DNA from: CAXRGH01 sp964230195
GTDB taxonomy: Bacteria > Pseudomonadota > Gammaproteobacteria > Enterobacterales > Alteromonadaceae
Reading direction: 5' to 3'
Length of the DNA: 9,993 nt
Assembly (NCBI GenBank): GCA_964230195.1
Contig: CAXRGH010000126.1
Location: 1 to 9,993, forward strand
Part shown: piece by piece, positions 1-6,732 of the stretch
Numbering within the stretch: position 1 is the first letter of the stretch
Layout of the letters: every line of letters starts with the position of its first letter
Position numbers and translations under genes: made by a program
Notes under the pieces: generated by a model
Told to the model about the DNA's origin: nothing
The model's input: only the letters and a program-made list of their open reading frames with translations
The model's database searches: none

Positions 1-172
1 CAACAATGGCAATTTGAGACATCCACCCAAAGGCTCTCACAAACGACTTGAATCGAAAAGTTTTCGTCAACTTATCATTTTCAATCGTCCATTGGCGGTC
101 GCTTGGCAGAGCCTCATTGAGTGCTGCGAGGGCTGTCGCGATGTCATGTGTATTGAGTCGAGTTGCAGGCAT
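1..172 (-). CDS. phhB: Pterin-4a-carbinolamine dehydratase, N-terminal part (runs off left edge)
   Basis: The minus strand from an ATG at 172 reads MPATRLNTHDIATALAALNE, then a stretch with WTIENDKLTKTF, FKSFVRAFGWMSQIAIV, and leaves the window still open. The W-x-x-x-x-x-x-L-x-x-x-F pattern and the F-x-x-AFGWM helix are typical of the small (about 100-115 aa) pterin-4a-carbinolamine dehydratase/DCoH family. These enzymes dehydrate 4a-hydroxytetrahydrobiopterin and so recycle the cofactor of phenylalanine hydroxylase. The catalytic histidine block lies beyond the edge and cannot be checked. An AGGGA element sits about 8 nt before the ATG and overlaps the end of the mechanosensitive channel gene, whose stop is 11 nt upstream, so translation is probably coupled. 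The usual partner phhA is not visible here. The family call is fairly sure; the symbol is by homology. Confidence 0.83.
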   Translation of the reverse strand, partial: MPATRLNTHDIATALAALNEALPSDRQWTIENDKLTKTFRFKSFVRAFGWMSQIAIV

Positions 173-183
173 ATAAAGTGTCC

Positions 184-1431
184 CTATCGTTGTGATTGCG
201 GATGAATATCGGTAATGTTTTGATAAGCTTTTAAGTCAAAGCTCGCCATCATACTGATGAAATGATCAAAAATATCAGACTGGATTTGCTCATACGGCAC
301 CCAACTTTTTTCCAAACTGAAACAATAAACTTGCAGCGGGATACCGGTGGAAGTGGGTTCAAGTTGGCGCACCATTAAGGTCATATCTTGATTTATCATG
401 GGATGGTGCCTCAAATAATATTCAAGATACGCACGGTATGTTCCAATATTTGTAAGTCGGCGCTTATTTAACGTATCGGAGTCACATAGTGCAGAATTAC
501 TCGCCGTTAATGCGACTTGCTTTTCTTCGACGTAGGCTTTCAAGGGCATCAATTTTGACAGATTTAGGATTTCATCATCGCTTAAAAACCTGACAGAATG
601 AACACTGATGAATAAACTGCGCTTAATTCTTCTTCCCGATGACTCTTCCATACCACGCCAGTTTTTGACTGGTTTATTCACCAATTCATAGGTTGGGACT
701 GTGGATATGGTGTTATCCCAATTTTTGATTTTCACACTGGTTAAACCGACTTCTTCAACGGTTCCATCAGCACCGTATTGGGGTAACTCAATCCAATCAC
801 CGTTTCTGATCATTCGATTAGCTGCCAATTGAAAACCGGCCATCAGTCCCAGTAAGGTATCTTTAAATACGATCAATAATACAGCGGTTAACGCACCTAA
901 CCCAGATAGAATGTAAACGGGAGACTGATTGATGAGTACCGCGATGATAATAATGGAAGCAATAACGGCAGCGATTAATTTTGCAACTTGAAAAAAAGCA
1001 TCAACAGATAATTGTTTCGCCATTGAGGAGCGATTAAATTGCACTTTAGCGATATCAACAATGAGATTAAACAGTAGTAACGTACATACGACAAGATAGA
1101 GGGTAGCTGCTTTGTGTATGGTTACGCCTAACCATTCAATCCCCACACGGCTTGGAGTGACAGTGACAAATATCGCTCCGCCAACGATCAGTCTGGAAAA
1201 GGTACGATGCAACCCGCTGTGTCGTAAAATATGCTCAGCACTTTCAGGTGTTAGGGCGGCAAGTTTGTTAAAGAAACGGTCAAAAATCGTAAACAGGATT
1301 TTTATACCTAACCATCCAAAGGTGAGCACCAATATAACAACACAAGTGATGTAGAGCGTATTCACTAGCGCCGAAGATGCCGACAATAATTGTAAGCTAT
1401 TCAATAACCAATTGCTTTCGACGTTGGCCAT
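184..1431 (-). CDS. ybdG: Mechanosensitive channel of the MscS superfamily, YbdG/MscM type
   Basis: This 415-aa inner-membrane protein matches E. coli YbdG in length and arrangement. About five hydrophobic segments lie at residues 25-50, 78-102, 105-130, 138-160 and 162-190; the last is the MscS pore-lining helix. The MscS beta domain follows (about 200-250), with GDWIELPQYGADGTVEEVGL, KNWDNTISTVPTYEL and KNWRGMEESSGRRIKRS, a signature I recall as characteristic of YbdG rather than of MscS proper. A soluble C-terminal domain runs to residue 415. Such channels open under membrane tension in hypo-osmotic shock; YbdG gives miniconductance activity. The ATG at 1431 has a good GAGGT ribosome binding site 5 nt upstream. 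The gene starts 16 nt after the second acyltransferase and ends with TAG 11 nt before the dehydratase, so it is the third gene of a minus-strand operon. Confidence 0.92.
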   Translation of the reverse strand: MANVESNWLLNSLQLLSASSALVNTLYITCVVILVLTFGWLGIKILFTIFDRFFNKLAALTPESAEHILRHSGLHRTFSRLIVGGAIFVTVTPSRVGIEWLGVTIHKAATLYLVVCTLLLFNLIVDIAKVQFNRSSMAKQLSVDAFFQVAKLIAAVIASIIIIAVLINQSPVYILSGLGALTAVLLIVFKDTLLGLMAGFQLAANRMIRNGDWIELPQYGADGTVEEVGLTSVKIKNWDNTISTVPTYELVNKPVKNWRGMEESSGRRIKRSLFISVHSVRFLSDDEILNLSKLMPLKAYVEEKQVALTASNSALCDSDTLNKRRLTNIGTYRAYLEYYLRHHPMINQDMTLMVRQLEPTSTGIPLQVYCFSLEKSWVPYEQIQSDIFDHFISMMASFDLKAYQNITDIHPQSQR

Positions 1432-1447
1432 AGTTACCTCAATTTGT

Positions 1448-2362
1448 TTATGGTTTATGGTTGTTTTTTAATACGCTAATCCGCTGATCTTTATTTTTCC
1501 AATGAGCATTTAGCCATGTCTGAAATTTATCACGTGTCTCTGGATCGCTGAAGCTATTGCCTTTGCAGTTGTCAGGTAGCGATAACACTCTCACATCAAT
1601 AACAATAGACTTTACGCGGCCAAAAACCAGATCTTGCATGACATGCTGAGTATCAGGATAGACAATACTCACATCAAGGATGTGTTTTGTGACTGCCGGT
1701 ATGGCTTCACTTGTGAAGGCAATACCGCCTGCGCGGGGAGGCAGAAGATTATCATAATGACTAATATCTTTCCTTTTAGCCTCGGTACAACGGGTACCTT
1801 CCACAAAGTTGATGATGGTGGTGGGCGTTGATTTGTATTTTTCGCATGCTTTGCGCGTCGTTTCAATATCTTGCCCTTTCTTTTCAGGATGCTTTTCTAG
1901 GTATTGCCTGCTGTAACGTTGCATAAAAGGCATATCCATTGCCCAGGCACTGAGTCCAACAAATGGCACATACAACAATTGTTGTTTCAGAAAGAATTTA
2001 GGGCATGGGATTTTATGACGTGAGAAATCCGTCAGAATCATTATGTCTGCCCAACTCTGATGATTAGAGATGAGTAGATACCATTGATCTTGGCTTAACT
2101 CCCCATCGACATTGATATGCCAATCAATATCATTGAAACGATTGAAAAGCCCTATACTGAAGCGCGCAAATTGTTGAAAAAAGTAGGTGATAAGTTGGTT
2201 GACAGGCTTCACTGCTTTGGTGTTCGCCAATGGCACTTTAAGAATGCCAAAAACAATGATCAGAGATGCCCAAAACGCTGTGTTCCCGCATTGAGACAAA
2301 AAATGCACAAAACCAACAGGATACTGAGCGTAGGCGGTGTTTGTTTGGCTTGCGCTGGTCAT
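1448..2362 (-). CDS. YihG-type lysophospholipid acyltransferase (downstream paralogue)
   Basis: A 304-aa membrane-associated acyltransferase of the PlsC/LPLAT superfamily, closest in sequence to E. coli YihG. The family transfers a fatty acyl chain to a lysophospholipid or glycerol-phosphate acceptor at the inner membrane. A hydrophobic segment lies at about 28-45. The catalytic HX4D block is NHQSWAD (His101, Asp106). FFLKQQLLYVPFVGL and DMPFMQRYSRQYLEKHP follow, then FVEGTR at 186-191, which takes the place of the classic FPEGTR acceptor-binding motif, and PPRAGGIAF. The ATG at 2362 is chosen because AGGAGA lies 9 nt before it. An in-frame GTG at 2380 would add six residues but overlaps the upstream stop and has no such site. 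The gene starts 14 nt after its paralogue ends and is followed 16 nt later by the channel gene. The acceptor lipid cannot be told from sequence. Confidence 0.88.
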   Translation of the reverse strand: MTSASQTNTAYAQYPVGFVHFLSQCGNTAFWASLIIVFGILKVPLANTKAVKPVNQLITYFFQQFARFSIGLFNRFNDIDWHINVDGELSQDQWYLLISNHQSWADIMILTDFSRHKIPCPKFFLKQQLLYVPFVGLSAWAMDMPFMQRYSRQYLEKHPEKKGQDIETTRKACEKYKSTPTTIINFVEGTRCTEAKRKDISHYDNLLPPRAGGIAFTSEAIPAVTKHILDVSIVYPDTQHVMQDLVFGRVKSIVIDVRVLSLPDNCKGNSFSDPETRDKFQTWLNAHWKNKDQRISVLKNNHKP

Positions 2363-2376
2363 TGTAAACTGTCTCC

Positions 2377-3252
2377 TCACGAGTGACTATCAAGCCATTC
2401 GTCTTTTTCTTCCCATCGTTGATTGAGCCATTGCTGGAATATTTCGCGATCGTTCGGGTTATCAAAATATGAACGTTGATTTAAATCGTCAACCGTTTCT
2501 AATTTTACATCAATAATGATTGCATCGAGTTTACCACACAAATAATCCCATAGTGTCGGTTCTGATTGCGGGTAATGGATGGTGACATTCAGGACTTTAT
2601 TTAACTTTTGCTGCATCGCAGAAAGGGTAAATGCGATACCACCGGCTTTAGGTTTTAAAAGGTGTTTAAAGGGACTGCTTTGGGAATTGTGTTTGTTCCG
2701 ACTGTAGCGGGTCCCTTCAACAAAATTGACGATAGACACCGGTAGGTGTTGAAATTTTTCACAGGCTTTTTGCGTTGCGGCTAGATCTTTACCTTTTAGG
2801 TGAGGATGTTTTTCAATGAACGACCTGCTATACCGACGCATAAACGGAAAATCAAGCGCCCACCATGCAATCCCCATTAGTGGCACCCATATGAGTTGCT
2901 GCTTCAAAAAGAATCTTAATAACGGAATCTTTTTATAAAACAAAGATTGCAATAGCAAAATATCCACTCCCGACTTGTGATTACAGATAATCAAATACCA
3001 GTCGCTCATTGATAATTGAGGCAGGTTGGACACTTGTATTTTGGTTGGATGAATAAAGCACTGGATTTGGATATTTACCCAAACCCAACTATCAGCGCAC
3101 ATGCCTATCATTTTGTTCACCAATGGAAGATGAAATTTGAGGGGGATAACTTTAATGAACGCAAGTAAAATGACGGGAACGCACCAAACAACAATATTTA
3201 CAAGATATAGCAATAAAGCTGTAATGCCACGAAGCCATTGAAATAAAAACAT
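2377..3252 (-). CDS. YihG-type lysophospholipid acyltransferase (upstream paralogue)
   Basis: A 291-aa PlsC/LPLAT-superfamily protein and a tandem paralogue of the next gene. An N-terminal hydrophobic segment spans about 8-35 (ITALLLYLVNIVVWCVPVIL). The catalytic block is NHKSGVD (His92, Asp97): the HX4D spacing is kept, but the usual W-A after the serine is G-V. FFLKQQLIWVPLMGIAWWALD, FMRRYSRSFIEKHP, FVEGTR (177-182) and PKAGGIAF follow as in YihG. I place the start at ATG 3252 because the following residues resemble the YihG N-terminus. A GTG at 3318 in frame would add 22 lysine-rich residues and has no ribosome binding site. The site before 3252 is only a purine-rich run, so translation may be weak. 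It is the first gene of the minus-strand operon; no clear promoter was found upstream. Its stop TGA lies inside the ribosome binding region of the next gene. Confidence 0.87.
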   Translation of the reverse strand: MFLFQWLRGITALLLYLVNIVVWCVPVILLAFIKVIPLKFHLPLVNKMIGMCADSWVWVNIQIQCFIHPTKIQVSNLPQLSMSDWYLIICNHKSGVDILLLQSLFYKKIPLLRFFLKQQLIWVPLMGIAWWALDFPFMRRYSRSFIEKHPHLKGKDLAATQKACEKFQHLPVSIVNFVEGTRYSRNKHNSQSSPFKHLLKPKAGGIAFTLSAMQQKLNKVLNVTIHYPQSEPTLWDYLCGKLDAIIIDVKLETVDDLNQRSYFDNPNDREIFQQWLNQRWEEKDEWLDSHS

Positions 3253-3594
3253 TGGGTCTTTTCTTTTGTGTTTTTCTTTGTTCTTTTTTAACAGATCTCG
3301 CGGACATTTTCCAAGCACGACGTAAAGAAAAGCAACTCACTGCGTTTCGGTGCCGTTACATCATTGTTTTATGATACGAGTCAATGCAAATGGCCTTGAA
3401 GTATAAAACCAGTCAAATAAGAACATCTATAGGTTGGTTGATAGCCCTCTATCTGCAAGATTGAATTGTTACTGAGACTTAAGAAAAGAAGTGAGTTCAG
3501 GCCTTCTTCGATTATTTTTCCAGTTATTATATTTGTAAGAAAGTATAAAGCGTAATTGTCTTTTTATTTTACTTAGCCCTCTCTTTCCTTTCTT
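3253..3594. other. Intergenic stretch without a credible gene
   Basis: About 340 bases between the broken glycosyltransferase gene and the acyltransferase operon, both on the minus strand. The part nearest the acyltransferase (3253-3294) is almost pure pyrimidine on the plus strand, hence purine-rich in the mRNA. A 6-bp inverted repeat, AAGAAG/CTTCTT with an 11-nt loop, lies at 3486-3508 and could be a weak terminator for the glycosyltransferase transcript, but it is AT-rich and unconvincing. TATACT and TATCAT hexamers near 3370-3405 (minus strand) look like -10 elements but lack matching -35 boxes. Open frames here are short, with no ribosome binding site and no recognisable motif. Confidence 0.5.
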
Positions 3595-4230
3595 TCAGCC
3601 TAATTTTGTTATTTCAGATTCAAAGTCAGATCGCTCGGGCACTAAGGCTGGTTGGATGCCTTGCAGCTGAATTCCCATTTCCCAGTAATGTTGGAGGTCT
3701 ACATCAATTGGTCTTGCAATACTCGAAAAGCTCTCTAAAAGCTTTTTGGCACCTTGATAAGAGACTGCTTGAGCGAGCGTATTAATAGGCACTTTGGTAA
3801 AGCTCACTAAGTTATGGTTATCATGAAGAACGATTTGTTTCTCAACCAATGCTGTTCCCGATAAATCTGCCAGTCTAATGTAATCCCAGTTTTTCAATTG
3901 CCTGAGTAATTCATCGTACCGATTAAACAACGGTGACAACTTGAAGTCATCCTCCAAGATTATTGCATAGTCGAGTTTTTCATCTACGATTTTTTGCCAT
4001 GCTTTGACATGACTCAGATAACAACCTATTTCTCCAACGTTCAGATCTTTTTTATACTTTTCTTTGTTTCCTTGAACGTCATACACACGATTGAACTCCT
4101 CATCAGACAAGTCTTTACCATAAACCGCTGAAATCCGCTCAAACAGTATACTTTGCTATTCCAATTGGCTAGCACTTACTTTTAATCGGTCAAGATTTTT
4201 GTCTAAATTTATCAGAAATACTTTGTGCAT
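3595..4230 (-). pseudogene. Glycosyltransferase family 25 (LPS biosynthesis type), interrupted by in-frame TAG
   Basis: Reading from ATG 4230, the frame gives MHKVFLINLDKNLDRLKVSA then SQLE, meets TAG at 4158-4156 (codon 25), and continues without a shift as QSILFERISAVYGKDLSDEE. The remainder carries the family 25 hallmarks: INLD near the start, ERISAVYGKDLS, GEIGCYLSH (about 67-74), the acidic sugar-nucleotide site ILEDDF (about 91-96), DYIRLADLSG and a terminal region with PIDVDLQHYWEMG. The frame ends at TGA 3597-3595, about 211 codons in all, slightly short for the family. Such enzymes add sugars to lipopolysaccharide or other glycans in the cytoplasm. GAGGTGAGG lies 8 nt before ATG 4230, and a promoter-like element lies further up. 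A restart at TTG 4110 gives 171 residues but has no ribosome binding site and loses the first strand of the nucleotide-binding fold. A one-base sequencing error is the main alternative. Confidence 0.85.
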
Positions 4231-4262
4231 TTATTTAGCCTCACCTCAGTTCATTCAAACTT

Positions 4263-4291
4263 CTCATAAAGCACGAAATGAAGATAGTCAA
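4263..4291 (-). promoter_or_regulatory. Candidate sigma-70 promoter of the glycosyltransferase gene
   Basis: On the minus strand TTGACT (4291-4286) and TATGAG (4268-4263) are separated by exactly 17 nt. The -35 box matches the consensus at five of six positions and the -10 box at four of six. The predicted transcript would begin near 4256 and give a leader of about 26 nt that includes the GAGG site before ATG 4230. The prediction is by eye only. Confidence 0.42.
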
Positions 4292-4796
4292 AGTTAGTTG
4301 AATTTCGTTTTCAATCTATATCCGACTCAAGAAAAACTGAATAACGGACTCTGTTTGCGAAACCAGTTTCAAGAGAAAACGCCTAGTTCCGGAAGTATAC
4401 GTGATTTCCCATAGAATATGAATCGACCTTTAGCGCCCAAAGACTTAACCTTTGTATTGTTCTACGACTCGCATTTACACGAGTCTCAACCCATTTATTA
4501 ACGCAATGTAGATGAAATGACTTATGTTTTAATTCATTCAATCAACTTAGCTAGCCTATCTGTCGTATGTTCGCGAAGTAGCGATAAAAATAGGGCCGTT
4601 ACGTTGCAAAACCGTGAAAATAGAAAGGCGGAGCTTTGTCTTTTCATGAAGTTGATTAACGGCAAAGTTGTCTTGGGTTTCAATACCGATTTGAGAACAG
4701 CCACTAACAAAAGATAAGTTTTGTTACAAAATCCGTTACATCTTTCTTTTTATATCCGTATCAATGTGATACACCTTTGAAGGTAAATTATATAAA
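4292..4796. other. Intergenic stretch between divergent genes, no credible gene
   Basis: About 500 bases between the promoter of the glycosyltransferase and the SPFH gene, with stop codons in all frames. One open frame of 66 codons on the plus strand (4517-4717) has no ribosome binding site and no recognisable family. A 6-bp perfect hairpin, GACTCG/CGAGTC with an 8-nt loop, lies at 4466-4485 and has no U-tract on either side. GTTACA occurs twice 12 nt apart at 4723-4728 and 4735-4740, upstream of the SPFH gene, and could be part of a control region. I found no clean promoter here; TATCAA at 4759-4764 is the nearest -10-like hexamer and its -35 is poor. Confidence 0.45.
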
Positions 4797-4808
4797 TTGG
4801 AGATCCCT

Positions 4809-5747
4809 ATGGATTTATTGTTCGATGTTATTTTGTCAGGTCCAGTCATTGCACTGGTCTTTGTGGTGATCGTATTAAAATCATCCATTAAGTTTGTCCC
4901 TCAGAATCAGGCATATGTGGTAGAGCGTTTTGGTAAATACCAATCGACTAAAGAAGCTGGCTTGAACTTTATTATACCATTCATTGACAACATTGCGGCT
5001 AATCGTTCCTTGAAAGAGCAAGCGGTTGACGTACCCAGTCAAAGTGCAATTACAAAAGATAATATCAGCTTGACGGTAGATGGCGTTTTGTATTTTCGAG
5101 TATTAGATCCAGTAAAAGCAACCTATGGTGTTGAAGGTTATGCATTTGCTGTCACGCAATTAGCGCAAACAACCATGCGTTCCGAAATTGGTAAAATCGA
5201 ACTCGACAAAACGTTTGAAGAACGTGATTCATTAAATACGAATATTGTGAGTGCAATTAACGAAGCGGCAGCGCCTTGGGGCCTCCAAGTACTCCGTTAC
5301 GAGATAAAAGATATTATTCCACCACAATCAGTCATGGATGCTATGGAAGCTCAAATGAAGGCTGAACGTGTAAAACGTGCACAAATCCTTGAGTCAGAAG
5401 GGGACAGGCAAGCCGCCATTAACCGTGCTGAAGGTGCAAAAGCAGCGGTCGTTCTTGCTGCAGAAGCTGAAAAATCAGAGCAGGTTTTGCGTGCTGAGGG
5501 TGAAGCTAAAGCTATCGTCGCGGTTGCAGAAGCACAGGCTGAAGCCTTAAATCGTGTTGGTCAAGAAGCAAACACTACAGAAGGTCAGAAAGCAATTCAG
5601 CTAGACTTAGCAAGTAAAGCCATTGATGCTAAACAAGCGATTGCGAAAGAGTCATCAGTAGTATTACTACCTGATGGTGGCACTGATGCAGCTTCAATGG
5701 TTGCTCAAGCAACTGCGATTATCAATACACTGAATACAAAAGGTTAA
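4809..5747 (+). CDS. qmcA: SPFH/stomatin-like membrane protein, QmcA/YbbK type
   Basis: A 312-aa protein. An N-terminal hydrophobic anchor (about 6-25) is followed by the SPFH/band 7 domain at about 27-185, with IKFVPQNQAYVVERFGKY, AGLNFIIPFID, DVPSQSAITKDN, DGVLYFRVLDPVKATYGV, RDSLNTNIVSAINEAAAPWG and EIKDIIPPQSVMDAMEAQMK. A long Ala/Glu-rich coiled coil then runs over about 180-270 (KAERVKRAQILESEG and similar heptads), and the C-terminus has VVLLPDGG. SPFH proteins form large oligomeric cages at membrane microdomains and often bind or regulate proteases such as FtsH; this specific role is inferred. ATG 4809 is chosen because GGAG lies 6 nt upstream; an in-frame TTG at 4797 would add four residues and overlap that site. 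The NfeD-like gene follows after 2 nt, the arrangement of E. coli ybbK-ybbJ. Confidence 0.9.
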   Translation: MDLLFDVILSGPVIALVFVVIVLKSSIKFVPQNQAYVVERFGKYQSTKEAGLNFIIPFIDNIAANRSLKEQAVDVPSQSAITKDNISLTVDGVLYFRVLDPVKATYGVEGYAFAVTQLAQTTMRSEIGKIELDKTFEERDSLNTNIVSAINEAAAPWGLQVLRYEIKDIIPPQSVMDAMEAQMKAERVKRAQILESEGDRQAAINRAEGAKAAVVLAAEAEKSEQVLRAEGEAKAIVAVAEAQAEALNRVGQEANTTEGQKAIQLDLASKAIDAKQAIAKESSVVLLPDGGTDAASMVAQATAIINTLNTKG

Positions 5748-5749
5748 TC

Positions 5750-6202
5750 ATGGACATTTACAGTGATTATTTACCTCAACTCTTATTGGTTGTTGGACTC
5801 GTTTTGCTGGCTATTGAAGTAGCAGTACTCGGATTTTCAACCTTTATATTGTTTTTTGTTGGTCTCGGTTGCGTGATTGCATCGGGCTTAATGTATGCGG
5901 GGGTGTTGGAACACTCTATATTGACCGCGTTTTTTGCGGTTGGCCTTGTGACAGCAATTTCCGCTTTATTACTATGGAAGCCGCTCAAGAAACTGCAGAT
6001 GCAGACGGATACAAAACCTGTTCAGCAAGACTTCATTGGGTTGGAATTTGTACTTTCATCTGATGTTGATAATCTAACACCAGGGAAACACCGATACTCA
6101 GGTGTTGAATGGTCCGTTGTCTCTGATCATCCAATAGAGAAGGGCGCGCATGTGAAGGTAGTGCGCCTTGACGTCGGTAAGTTTTACGTCGAACGTTGCT
6201 AA
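5750..6202 (+). CDS. Short NfeD-like membrane protein (YbbJ type), SPFH partner
   Basis: A 150-aa protein of the usual length for the short NfeD/YbbJ form. Three hydrophobic segments (about 9-30, 32-52 and 56-78) are followed by a soluble beta-rich region at about 94-149 with the OB-fold pattern YSGVEWSVVSDHPIEKGAHV then VVRLDVGKFYVE. NfeD proteins are encoded next to SPFH genes and are thought to assemble with them in the inner membrane; the OB domain is the likely contact or ligand surface. The ATG lies 2 nt after the TAA of the SPFH gene and its AAGG ribosome binding site is inside that gene's last codons, so the two are co-transcribed and probably translationally coupled. The long form with a serine-protease domain is absent here. 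Confidence 0.88.
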   Translation: MDIYSDYLPQLLLVVGLVLLAIEVAVLGFSTFILFFVGLGCVIASGLMYAGVLEHSILTAFFAVGLVTAISALLLWKPLKKLQMQTDTKPVQQDFIGLEFVLSSDVDNLTPGKHRYSGVEWSVVSDHPIEKGAHVKVVRLDVGKFYVERC

Positions 6203-6217
6203 CCCTTCTTTTATCTT

Positions 6218-6246
6218 AATTGCCGCTTGATCTTTGGGCGGCAATT
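6218..6246. other. 9-bp perfect hairpin downstream of the NfeD-like gene
   Basis: AATTGCCGC at 6218-6226 pairs perfectly with GCGGCAATT at 6238-6246 around an 11-nt loop. It lies 16 nt after the NfeD-like stop codon. No U-tract follows on the plus strand, so it is not a canonical terminator. It may protect the 3' end of the upstream mRNA or act as a weak terminator. The candidate -35 box of the rpsF promoter falls in its loop. Confidence 0.55.
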
Positions 6247-6255
6247 CATTACTAT
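6227..6255 (+). promoter_or_regulatory. Candidate sigma-70 promoter of the rpsF operon
   Basis: TTGATC (6227-6232) and TACTAT (6250-6255) are separated by 17 nt; each matches the consensus at four of six positions. Transcription would start near 6262 and give an 83-nt leader before rpsF. The boxes are only moderate matches and were found by eye. Confidence 0.35.
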
Positions 6256-6298
6256 ACGCCACCCTTAAACAGTCAATTATTAAGTTCCTTGTCTTCAT

Positions 6299-6339
6299 AA
6301 CAGCTTGACTGTGCTGTTCGAGACTACAACCGTAGGGAG
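6299..6339 (+). promoter_or_regulatory. Structured rpsF leader, possible S6:S18 autoregulatory site
   Basis: A 6-bp hairpin, AACAGC/GCTGTT (6299-6304 with 6313-6318), is followed by a small stem CTAC/GTAG (6324-6327 with 6332-6335) whose loop and closing base contain CCG (6330-6332). The Shine-Dalgarno AGGGAG (6334-6339) overlaps the 3' arm of this stem. In many bacteria the bS6:bS18 complex represses its own mRNA through a leader RNA containing a conserved CCG next to a helix. The position and the CCG fit that, but I could not compare with the full consensus, so the assignment is tentative. Confidence 0.35.
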
Positions 6340-6344
6340 CAAAA

Positions 6345-6713
6345 ATGCGTCATTACGAAATCGTATTTATGGTTCACCCTGATCAGAGTGAACAAGTACC
6401 TGGAATGATCGAGCGTTATTCCGAAATTATAACTAAAGATGGTGGTTCAATTACTCGTAAAGAGGATTGGGGTCGTCGTCAACTAGCATATCCAATCGAG
6501 AAGTTGCACAAAGCACACTATGTTTTGATCAACGCTGAAGCTTCTAATGAAGCAATGAGCGAGTTGGAAAATGCATTCCGTTTCAACGATATTATTCTTC
6601 GTAACGTTATCATGCGTACGAAAGGTGCTGTGACTGAGCCATCTCCAATGGCAAAGGAAGAGCGTCGTGAAAAACGCGAAGAGAAGCCTGCTCCAGCAGC
6701 TTCTGAAGAATAA
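6345..6713 (+). CDS. rpsF: 30S ribosomal protein bS6
   Basis: A 122-aa protein beginning MRHYEIVFMVHPDQSEQVPG, with DGGSITRKEDWGRRQLAYPI, KLHKAHYVLINAEA and FRFNDIILRNVIMRTKGAVTEPSPM, all standard for bS6 with its ferredoxin-like fold. It binds the central domain of 16S rRNA with bS18. The charged tail ends in SEE, a short form of the tail that RimK extends with glutamates in E. coli; modification here is inferred. AGGGAG lies 5 nt before the ATG. It is the first gene of the operon; rpsR begins 19 nt after its stop with no priB between. Confidence 0.98.
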   Translation: MRHYEIVFMVHPDQSEQVPGMIERYSEIITKDGGSITRKEDWGRRQLAYPIEKLHKAHYVLINAEASNEAMSELENAFRFNDIILRNVIMRTKGAVTEPSPMAKEERREKREEKPAPAASEE

Positions 6714-6732
6714 GATTAGAGGAGACTGAATC

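Noticed and set aside
14..205. Plus-strand open frame at the left edge
   Set aside because: It is the antisense of the pterin dehydratase gene and the end of the channel gene, whose minus-strand frame has clear family motifs.
2117..2465. Overlapping open frames on both strands near the acyltransferase junction
   Set aside because: They are shadows of the two acyltransferase genes, which carry HX4D and FVEGTR motifs in a single consistent frame each.
3486..3508. AAGAAG/CTTCTT hairpin as terminator of the glycosyltransferase gene
   Set aside because: The stem is short and AT-rich, the loop is 11 nt and the following T-run is broken; it is mentioned only in the intergenic entry.
4590..4650. 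Stretch with GCAAAACC, GTGAAAA and later AGCTTTG resembling a c-di-GMP-I (GEMM) riboswitch core
   Set aside because: The conserved GACGCAAAGC segment is missing, and the required tetraloop-receptor layout cannot be drawn.
4517..4717. 66-codon open frame on the plus strand
   Set aside because: It has no ribosome binding site, no recognisable motif and unremarkable composition, and it lies in a region with no other coding signal.
3353..4742. Ten-base direct repeat CCGTTACATC at 3353-3362 and 4733-4742 flanking the glycosyltransferase region, considered as a mobile-element scar
   Set aside because: The match does not extend further, no inverted ends or transposase are present, and a 10-base match across 1.4 kb can occur by chance.
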